Positions 52,067-58,932 of a DNA stretch of 64,000 bases are shown one piece after another. A program made the translations under genes and the position numbers. Position 1 is the first letter of the stretch. Each line of letters begins with the position of its first letter. Source of the DNA: Daejeonella sp. (GTDB lineage Bacteria; Bacteroidota; Bacteroidia; Sphingobacteriales; Sphingobacteriaceae); NCBI RefSeq assembly GCF_017495225.1, contig NZ_JAFEIG010000013.1:1-64000 (forward strand), read 5' to 3'. The notes beneath the pieces are model-generated. The model ran no database searches, was not told the origin of the DNA, and worked only from the letters and a program-made list of their open reading frames with translations.

Positions 52067-52430
52067 AACTCCTTTATGCCCGAAACATTCCTTCGCCCAT
52101 ACACCCTATTATGGTTAGCTTGACGAAATTGTTTCGCATTTTATTTATCTCCGAATATATTCTTTTATCCCCAAAAGAAACAAAAACAAATAAATTAAAA
52201 ATATAATATACTCAAAAAATAATAAATTTCCAAATACACCAATGCAATCGCCTAAAAAAGAAGCCATTACAAGCTAATCTTCACAATAAAAATTGAAAGA
52301 ATAAGCTATTCAGGAAAGAGCACAAGAAAATTTGATTTTTTTTGATTTCAGATAGATAAAAAGATATCTCTGGAAGGAAAAGATCTATGATAAAAAATCA
52401 GGTTCTGCAAAGGCAGGATCCTAAGGGTTT
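52067..52430 (-). repeat. Cassette-junction repeat copy 3
   Basis: Box at 52067-52118 (AACTCCTTTATGCCCG ... TTATGGTTAGC). The hydrolase remnant reads DPAFAEPDFLS then a TAG where the live gene has TGG (Trp), so it is decayed. The shared AT-rich core is intact. Confidence 0.85.
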
Positions 52431-52599
52431 GGCGCTTGGCGGATTTCGGAGCAATAATTCAATTTAGCCTTAATGTTATTAGAAATTTCGCTGTTCAATT
52501 TGTTTTTCTTGTTCGCTTTGCGTTTCATTGTCAAAGCCATAGCAGTATTCTAATACAGTAAACGGGAGATTTATTTGATCATTGATAAATTATTTTTTC

Positions 52600-53727
52600 C
52601 TATCCAGTGTAATGTTGGCATCTATTCGCTGCAATAATAATTAAACAAATCAATTTTTGTCTGAAGCCATTGCCAATATGAAATGGAATGAGTTTTAAAT
52701 GTTGCAACCTGCCAATAATTACACCCGCTGGTGTTCTGAAATTATTGGCAAATTGGTGTATCATTTCTTCGGTCAATGGAGCTGCATCAATAATTTGTTT
52801 CAGTTCGTTTTCTGTCAATAATAGTTTAGCAGCAAATGCATTGGCTTCTTCTTCTTTCTCTTGGTCTATTTCTGTGCCTTCTACATTTTCTAAGAAAATA
52901 TCTTTTTTGCCGTGCAAAATAATGTGTGCTGCTTCGTGGAAAAACGTAAACCAAAAATGGTCGTTGGTTCTAAACCTACCTGAAAGTTGAATAATAGGTT
53001 TGTTATGGAACCAGCGTGTTGCTCCGCTTATTGGTGCTTTTGATAAGTTTTGTGTAAATACAAGAGCCACACCACATTTAGCACAAATATTTTGCAATTG
53101 TTGGATGAAATCGTCATGCATCAAAAAAGCCAATTCTTTAATTTCCGCTAAAGCTTCTTTGAATTTCTTTTTGTCAAACTCTGCAATGTCAATTTCCTTA
53201 GCTTGTATTTCACCCTTACGTAACCATGCTGAAATAGCATGAGGACTTTGGGTGTGAGCCAATGATATTTTGAAAGCAACAGAAACTTCTTCATCTACAT
53301 AAATCCTTTTCCATTCATCTGTGCTTGCCACGCAAAAAAATTTTAGCAGACTGTCCATCAAAATATATTTTTCTCTTGTGTTGGGCAGCCAACCAAATTT
53401 TCTCATTTGATTTACAGGAAAAGCATCAAGCCAATCATATTGCTTTTCAAGCTCTTCCTGTAGATTTAATTCATACAATTCCTTTCTATATGATTTTTCA
53501 CTGTTTAACCAAAAACTAGCCGCTATGCCAAGCACATTCTCTAATTGGAAAGCAGTAGGAACAGTAATTGGTTCTCTTCCTTTTATCAAGTCATTGATTT
53601 TTTCTTTGGGTCTTCCCATTCTTTCGGCAAGTTCAGCTTGGCTCATGCCGATAAAATCTAAATGTTCCTGAATAGTATCGCCAGGAGGAGATAGTAATGA
53701 TTTTGCTATTTCGAGTGTCGTTGCCAT
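52600..53727 (-). CDS. HigA-like antitoxin with ImmA/IrrE metallopeptidase domain
   Basis: About 375 residues from M(ATTLEIAKSLL); an upstream Met overlaps the toxin gene end. An N-terminal XRE helix-turn-helix (HLDFIGMSQAELAERMGRPKEKINDLIKG) precedes an ImmA/IrrE domain with zinc motif FFHEAAHIILHG. It pairs with the HigB-like toxin 22 bp upstream and probably represses the operon. The last ~14 codons look odd: one extra A in the A-run near 52644 would switch the end to KIDLFNYYCSE-stop, so a recent 1-bp indel is possible. Confidence 0.88.
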   Translation of the reverse strand: MATTLEIAKSLLSPPGDTIQEHLDFIGMSQAELAERMGRPKEKINDLIKGREPITVPTAFQLENVLGIAASFWLNSEKSYRKELYELNLQEELEKQYDWLDAFPVNQMRKFGWLPNTREKYILMDSLLKFFCVASTDEWKRIYVDEEVSVAFKISLAHTQSPHAISAWLRKGEIQAKEIDIAEFDKKKFKEALAEIKELAFLMHDDFIQQLQNICAKCGVALVFTQNLSKAPISGATRWFHNKPIIQLSGRFRTNDHFWFTFFHEAAHIILHGKKDIFLENVEGTEIDQEKEEEANAFAAKLLLTENELKQIIDAAPLTEEMIHQFANNFRTPAGVIIGRLQHLKLIPFHIGNGFRQKLICLIIIAANRCQHYTG

Positions 53728-53749
53728 GTTGTTTGTCTTAGTCTGTTTG

Positions 53750-54082
53750 CTAGTGGTAGTCTTCAATTTCATTAATCTGAATTTTTGTGACTTCTTCCCA
53801 ATTCAAACCGCTATCGTCTTTTTTGGGTATTGGATCATGGAGTGGCTCAAAAATCATTCGATAATTGCCTGAAACATCTACTGCCAATTCTCCTTTATGG
53901 TCGCCAGTTAGCTCGTGGCATCTTGCTGCCGGGATGGTTCTCATAATCCCTAAATTATCCGCATCTTTCAAGTTTTTTAGCCTCTGCTTAATCTTTATAG
54001 CCTTCTGCCCGAAGGATTTTACCATCTCCTTTGGCTCGGTCAATTGCTTTTCAAGCTTTCTGCTTTTATAACTTATTTCCAC
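53750..54082 (-). CDS. HigB/RelE-like toxin
   Basis: 110 residues with the RelE/HigB fold pattern: an N-terminal helical part (ISYKSRKLEKQL), then CHELTGDHKGELAVDVSGNYRMIFEP, the strand-rich core of HigB killer proteins. It would cleave mRNA at the ribosome. It precedes its HigA-type antitoxin, the typical reverse order for hig systems. Confidence 0.87.
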   Translation of the reverse strand: MEISYKSRKLEKQLTEPKEMVKSFGQKAIKIKQRLKNLKDADNLGIMRTIPAARCHELTGDHKGELAVDVSGNYRMIFEPLHDPIPKKDDSGLNWEEVTKIQINEIEDYH

Positions 54083-54461
54083 TGCAAAAATAAAAATTAT
54101 TAACGAAAAAGGTTAACAAAAATGTATTATTTAAAATAGCCAAGAAAGCCATGACAAAAAATGGCTCTTTTGGTTTTGCCGTAGGGGGCGGCAATGTATG
54201 TTGGGGCAAAAGCAAATGTGCTAAATGTGCAGATTGCTTTTAAGTCATTTTCCTAACTGTTCATGTTTAACTCTGTAGTGATTTAGGCTTGCTTGTAAGG
54301 CGAATATTTACATTCGAGCTGAAAATATCAAAACGTTAGATTAGGCCTTAAGCCTTCTTGACGGAAATACATAATTGGGCAAGACCACTTTCGTCCACAA
54401 TGAACAATTAGCGCCAAATTTTATTCTGAAAGGCCAAGGACTGCTGAAACCTTAGCAATAA
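54083..54461. other. 379-bp non-coding stretch between two cargo genes
   Basis: No gene. It separates the toxin operon promoter side from the four-TM gene. It holds a cassette-end-like sequence (GGGGCAAAAGCAAATGTGC near 54203 and CAATTAGCGCCAAATTT near 54404) similar in style to the stretch left of 43827. No junction repeat is present here. Confidence 0.5.
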
Positions 54462-54923
54462 TTATTGATTCAGACGTTTAAAGGAATTTATGAGCATAAA
54501 ATAATAAATTACTTCGCAAACAGCCATCAAGGCTACGTTAAATAAGTCTTTTGTATTCTCATTGATGTCCAAATTCTTGTCTACGAAATAGACAATTGTA
54601 CCAACGGGTATTGCGAGAATAATTAATAAAACTAAAAAACGGATACCAGTCACAAAAGACAAGGAAAGAAATCTTTTGAAGTAGTCTTTATTGTCGCCTG
54701 CGGAGTTAATGTCAAAAGTTTTCTTTGTCCCGATTACAGTAACTACAATTGAAACTAATATTTCTATGGCAATAAACCAATTATTTGTATTGTCACTACC
54801 TCCAATGTACGTAACAACTGAAGAAAATATCAAGGTAATTAAAAGGTAATTAAAAGCTTCTTTGTCGGAAAGAACACCGTTTTTTAGTCGTGTTTCTAAT
54901 TCCTTAATGTTAAACCAAATCAT
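54462..54923 (-). CDS. Hypothetical four-TM protein
   Basis: About 153 residues from M(IWFNIKELETRL); an upstream Met at 54989 falls in the degenerate cassette box and is less likely. Four hydrophobic helices are evident (EAFNYLLITLIFSSVVTYIG; FIAIEILVSIVVTVIG; RFLVLLIILAIPVGTIVYFV; LMAVCEVIYYFML). No recognised domain. It is the first gene after junction repeat 4. Confidence 0.68.
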   Translation of the reverse strand: MIWFNIKELETRLKNGVLSDKEAFNYLLITLIFSSVVTYIGGSDNTNNWFIAIEILVSIVVTVIGTKKTFDINSAGDNKDYFKRFLSLSFVTGIRFLVLLIILAIPVGTIVYFVDKNLDINENTKDLFNVALMAVCEVIYYFMLINSFKRLNQ

Positions 54924-54959
54924 AGTATTTATTTTAATCTTATTTACAAATTGTGATTG

Positions 54960-55340
54960 TTCGAAACCGTTCAAAGGGCTTACACCCAAATCTTTATATC
55001 CACAATAAAAATCGCATACACATCTAAGTCTTCAGTGATATCAGAATTTTTTATTGTTTTAATTAAATCGAATATAATAATTTATTATAAATAGACAAAA
55101 ACAAAATATTTAGAAATATAATATACTCAAAAAATAATAAATTTCCAAATAAACAATCTGAAACCGCCTAAAAAAGAAGCCATTACAAGCTAATCCTCCC
55201 AATAAAAATTGAAAGAATAAGCTATTCAGGAAACATCACAAGAAAATTTGATTTTTTTTGATTTCAGATAGATAAAAAGATATCTCTGTAAGGAAAAGAT
55301 CCATGATAAAATCAGGCTCTACAAAGGCAGAATGCTAAGG
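54960..55340 (-). repeat. Cassette-junction repeat copy 4
   Basis: The box end is diverged (GGGCTTACACCCAAAT). The AT-rich core matches the other copies closely (TATAATATACTCAAAAAATA, CATTACAAGCTAATCCTCCC). The hydrolase remnant is out of frame (HSAFVEPDFI, then frame loss). Confidence 0.82.
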
Positions 55341-55437
55341 GTTTATCGCTTGGCGTTTGGCGAATTTTTAACACAAATTTAAATCGAAGAATTGCAATAA
55401 ACCTAGCACAAAATTAACAAAATCACTGCACCCACCA
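55341..55437 (-). repeat. attC-like imperfect palindrome E5
   Basis: It lies between the fic stop and junction repeat 4. GCTTGGC at the left is complementary to GCCAAGC at the right. The interior (TTTTTAACACAAA, AATCGAAGAATTGCA, ACCTAGCACAAAATT, CACTGCACC) aligns with element E0 at 43827-43946. Confidence 0.6.
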
Positions 55438-56598
55438 TTAGGCCAAGCCGCTCTTGGGTGCTGGTATTTTTTCATCACTTATTTTCGGTATTCTTATGTT
55501 TTTGGGACTTACAATAACGTAATTTGTTTTCTTTCCGCTGTCTTCTGCTTTCAACATTTCTTTTGCGACTAAATCTTGCAAATCTCGCAAAGCTGTGTCT
55601 GTTGAGCATTTGGTAAGTTTCGCGTAGGTTGATGTTCGTAAAAACCCGACTTCTTTACTGTAATTGTCATAAAGATAATTAATTACAAGACGTTGTCTTT
55701 CGTTCATGTTTGTCGACTTATGTCTGTCCCAAAAGTGTGCTTTATCCAAAATGATTTCCAAATTTTGTTCACTTGCTATTAAGGCTCTTTCAAAACAACC
55801 AAGAAACCATTCTAAATATTTTGTGATGTCTGATGTGCCTTTTTGTGTTAGTTCAATAATGTTGTTATAGTGTTTATGCTCTTTGAAGATTTGGTTTGAT
55901 AAGCTGTAAAAACGAATTTTACTATTATCGCTTTTTGCTAAGCACATATCTAAAATCGCGCGCGCTATTCGTCCATTGCCATCATCAAAAGGGTGAATTG
56001 TAACAAACCAAAAGTGAGCAATGATAGATTTCATGACTAAATCTAAACTTTTATCACTATTAAACCAACTTAAAAATTGTTCCATTTCGTGCGGAACCCT
56101 GCTGGCTGATGGTGCTTCAAAATGTATTTTTTCCTTACCAAAATTGCCCGAAACTACCTTCATACCGCCCGAACGATATTTGGCAACATCTATTTGCTGA
56201 TAACCACTAAAACCTGTTTGAAAAAGTGAGTTATGCCAACCTAAAAGGCGTGTTTCTGAGAGTGCTTTGTCGAATTTTTGTGTAGCATCTAAAACAACAT
56301 CAACAATTCCTTCAATGTTTCGGGGTGTCTTTATAAAATCAGCATTTTCAATACCTAATTTTCGGGCTATAGATGAGCGTACCATTTCGGGATTTAAAAA
56401 TTCACCTTCAATTCTTGATGTATCTACAACATCTAATATAAGCGATTCCAAAGTGGCACGCTCTATAAAATCGAAACCTAAACTTTCCATACGACCCAAT
56501 AAACGTCCTTGTAAATGCCTTACAGAAGCCAAGATGGGTGATAACTTGTCGTTATCCCAATAAAAGTTTGTCCAATTTTCTCTTTCGTGTATATACAT
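55438..56598 (-). CDS. fic: Fic family protein with inhibitory helix and wHTH
   Basis: About 386 residues from M(YIHERENWTNF); an ATG 11 codons upstream lies inside a palindrome and is less likely. The inhibitory motif TSRIEGE near residue 60 ([S/T]xxxE[G/N], class II), the Fic core HPFDDGNGRIAR near 205 and a C-terminal winged helix (MNERQRLVINYLYDN ... STDTALRDLQDLV) are present. It probably AMPylates a protein target, repressed by its own helix. The operator-like palindrome directly upstream suggests autoregulation through the wHTH. Confidence 0.92.
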   Translation of the reverse strand: MYIHERENWTNFYWDNDKLSPILASVRHLQGRLLGRMESLGFDFIERATLESLILDVVDTSRIEGEFLNPEMVRSSIARKLGIENADFIKTPRNIEGIVDVVLDATQKFDKALSETRLLGWHNSLFQTGFSGYQQIDVAKYRSGGMKVVSGNFGKEKIHFEAPSASRVPHEMEQFLSWFNSDKSLDLVMKSIIAHFWFVTIHPFDDGNGRIARAILDMCLAKSDNSKIRFYSLSNQIFKEHKHYNNIIELTQKGTSDITKYLEWFLGCFERALIASEQNLEIILDKAHFWDRHKSTNMNERQRLVINYLYDNYSKEVGFLRTSTYAKLTKCSTDTALRDLQDLVAKEMLKAEDSGKKTNYVIVSPKNIRIPKISDEKIPAPKSGLA

Positions 56599-56599
56599 A

Positions 56600-56626
56600 T
56601 TTTCACCGCAAAATATGCGGTGAAAA
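56600..56626 (-). promoter_or_regulatory. Palindromic operator upstream of fic
   Basis: Perfect 11-bp arms TTTTCACCGCA / TGCGGTGAAAA with a 5-nt AT spacer, touching the start codon. A second half site, TTTTACACCGCAAAA, follows at 56633-56647. Size and position fit a winged-helix dimer site. Confidence 0.7.
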
Positions 56627-56715
56627 TACAAATTTTACACCGCAAAACAATTTTTGCTTCTAAAATCTTTAATTGTTTTTTGTTTAATGCTGGCTTTTAT
56701 TGTTACACTTGCACA

Positions 56716-57070
56716 CAAGTCCTTTATACCCGAACAAATTTCGCCAATCCACCCCAATCTGCTTAGGTACTCAAAAAATTTATCGTTTTAATTGGAATCG
56801 AATATATTAACTTATCCCTCAAAGAAATCAAAACAAATCAATTAGAATATAATATACTCAAAAAATCATAAATTTCAAAATAAACCAATGCAATCGCCTA
56901 AAATAGAGCCCATTACAAGCTAATCCTCCCAATAAAAATTGGAAAAACAAGCTACTCAAGAAACATCACAAGAAAATTCGATTAATTTTTGATTTCAGAT
57001 AGATAAAAAGCTATCTCCGGAAGGAAAAGATCCATGATAAGAAATCAGGCTCTGCAAAGGCCGCATCCCA
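56716..57070 (-). repeat. Cassette-junction repeat copy 5 (overlaps live hydrolase 3' end)
   Basis: Box at 56716-56766 (AAGTCCTTTATACCCG ... GCTTAG), then the shared AT-rich core. It ends inside the coding end of the intact hydrolase gene (57011-57070). This is the copy from which the others' gene remnants can be understood. Confidence 0.87.
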
Positions 57071-57790
57071 GCTGTTATGGTTAGCATCTGGATAAACGCT
57101 AAACTTCACCTCCGAGCCCAATCGCTTCAACTCATTGACCACAATTTCTGACTTTTGAATGGGAACAACATTATCCTTTGCTCCATGAAAAACCCATAGT
57201 GGCATATGCTTATACTTTTTCACATTTTCTACATGATCGCCACCACAAATGGCAAAAGCCGATGCAAAAAGATTGGGCTTTCTTCTCAAAATTTCAAAAG
57301 TCCCCATGGCACCCATTGAGAGTCCGCCTACATAAAAACGATCATTATCGGTGAATTTCTCGGACTTCATTTTGGCTACCAGAGCCATCAGCATGCTCAT
57401 CGACTTATTTGGCTTAGCACCCTTTTGAAAGCTAAATCGTTCCGTACTCTTCCCATCACCAAATTTAACATTGGCCCAAAAATCACCCTGAGGGCATTGA
57501 GGGAAAATTATAATTGCAGGGAAATTTTTTCTGTTTTCTGAATTAAGGAAAAGCTTAGAACCATGGACCAACTGGACTTCATTATCATTCCCACGCTCAC
57601 CAGCACCATGTAAAAAAAATAATACGGGGTACTGCTTCTGCGGATCAAAATTTTCGGGCAATAACATTCTATAGCTAAGGGTATCTCCTCCCTTTATGAA
57701 TTGCTCTTTAGAAAACAAAGTCTTATCCTGTGCAATACTATATTGTACACTTACAAAAAGCAGGACTGCGATGGCTACTAATTTCCTCAT
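57011..57790 (-). CDS. Secreted alpha/beta hydrolase (prolyl-oligopeptidase/esterase-like)
   Basis: 259 residues with a signal peptide (to about YSIAQ). Catalytic triad visible: Ser in GGLSMGAMG, Asp in HGAKDNVVP, His in DANHNSWD; oxyanion-side segment FFLHGAGERGND. It resembles Bacteroidota dienelactone-hydrolase/PHB-depolymerase-like esterases; the substrate is unknown. Its last ~20 codons, stop and 3' flank are what is repeated, in diverged form, at the four other junctions of the accessory array, marking it as the array's anchoring gene. Confidence 0.88.
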   Translation of the reverse strand: MRKLVAIAVLLFVSVQYSIAQDKTLFSKEQFIKGGDTLSYRMLLPENFDPQKQYPVLFFLHGAGERGNDNEVQLVHGSKLFLNSENRKNFPAIIIFPQCPQGDFWANVKFGDGKSTERFSFQKGAKPNKSMSMLMALVAKMKSEKFTDNDRFYVGGLSMGAMGTFEILRRKPNLFASAFAICGGDHVENVKKYKHMPLWVFHGAKDNVVPIQKSEIVVNELKRLGSEVKFSVYPDANHNSWDAAFAEPDFLSWIFSFRR

Positions 57791-57895
57791 TGATAATTTT
57801 TTTTAGGAAATTAAGAATTCTTTATTTGTATATCCCTATTTTTTTAGAAAAACAAAATAAACCGCAAGAATTAAAAAGCCAAAGCCCTCAAAATC

Positions 57896-58849
57896 TTAAG
57901 CTTTAACTGCTTTTAATTTATCTGTATTAATAGGCTGCGGAACCTTCACATAATATCCGGTACCATCATAAACTCGCTTACGCGGATGTGCCTGACAGAC
58001 ATCAGAACATGCACCATCTAATTGCTCACCGCATGCATCACACTGTGTAAAATGCTCATTGCACTCAGGATTGGCACAATTAATCATTTTAGTGGTATGA
58101 GTGCCGCAATTACGACAAGTAGAAATCACCTTGGGGTTTACCGAGTTTACATCAACTGCTACACGATTATCAAAAACATAACATTTGCCTTCAAAATCTT
58201 CGCCACCAGCTTCCTTACCATATTTGATAATTCCACCATGAAGCTGATACACATTTTCAAAACCTTCATGCAGCAATAAAGCACTCGCTTTTTCGCATTT
58301 TATCCCACCAGTACAATAGGTCACAATCTTTTTATTCTTGAACTTGGCCAGCTCATTGATTTGTTGTGGGAAATCGCGGAAATTATCAATATCAAAGGTG
58401 ATGGCATTTTTAAACCTACCAATAGAATGTTCATAGTTTGATCGTACATCTACAATAACCACATCTTCATCATCCTTCATATTCACAAAATCTTCAGGCT
58501 CTAAATGAATTCCAGTTTTAAGCTCTGGATTAATTATAGAAGGATCCCTTAAACCGGAATGCACAATTTCTGCCTTGTACCTGCAATGCATCTTAATAAA
58601 GGAAGGTTCCTCTACATCATCTATTTTAAAGTCGATTTTTGAAAAACGAGGATCAGCATGTAGCGTATCCATGTAAATTTTACATGACTCTTCAGTCCCC
58701 GAAACGGTTCCATTTAGTCCCTCATCAGCCACAATAATACGCCCAACAAGGTTTAAAGATTTACAAAATTGTAGATGGTCGGATGCAAATTGTTCTGCAC
58801 CCTCAATTCTACTATAGCAATAGTAGAGTAGTGTTTGGTATTTGATCAT
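57896..58849 (-). CDS. trhO: tRNA uridine(34) hydroxylase TrhO (rhodanese family)
   Basis: 317 residues. An N-terminal acylphosphatase-like part (LVGRIIVADEGLNGTVSG), a rhodanese domain with catalytic Cys in TYCTGGIKCEKA, and a C-terminal cysteine-rich zinc-binding tail (CRNCGTHTTKMINCANPEC) are typical of the TrhO/YceA family, which hydroxylates U34 of tRNA. It has its own promoter at 58889-58920. Confidence 0.92.
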   Translation of the reverse strand: MIKYQTLLYYCYSRIEGAEQFASDHLQFCKSLNLVGRIIVADEGLNGTVSGTEESCKIYMDTLHADPRFSKIDFKIDDVEEPSFIKMHCRYKAEIVHSGLRDPSIINPELKTGIHLEPEDFVNMKDDEDVVIVDVRSNYEHSIGRFKNAITFDIDNFRDFPQQINELAKFKNKKIVTYCTGGIKCEKASALLLHEGFENVYQLHGGIIKYGKEAGGEDFEGKCYVFDNRVAVDVNSVNPKVISTCRNCGTHTTKMINCANPECNEHFTQCDACGEQLDGACSDVCQAHPRKRVYDGTGYYVKVPQPINTDKLKAVKA

Positions 58850-58888
58850 AATTCATTGATACTGCTGCAAACAGCGTTTAATGCGGTG

Positions 58889-58920
58889 CAAAGATACAAT
58901 TTTCGTTTAAATTATGCAAA
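58889..58920 (-). promoter_or_regulatory. trhO promoter
   Basis: On the minus strand TTTG (58917-58920), a 20-nt spacer counted from TTG and TATCTTTG (58889-58896), an exact Bacteroidota-type promoter 40 bp before the trhO start. Confidence 0.75.
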
Positions 58921-58932
58921 TACAACTAAGAC

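Noticed and set aside
43380..57010. Insertion sequence, prophage or ICE
   Set aside because: No transposase, integrase, relaxase, phage structural or conjugation gene is visible; the boundaries are the repeats described, not IS termini.
49099..57070. CRISPR array
   Set aside because: The repeats are ~300-370 bp with kilobase gene-bearing intervals, not short repeats with uniform spacers, and there are no cas genes.
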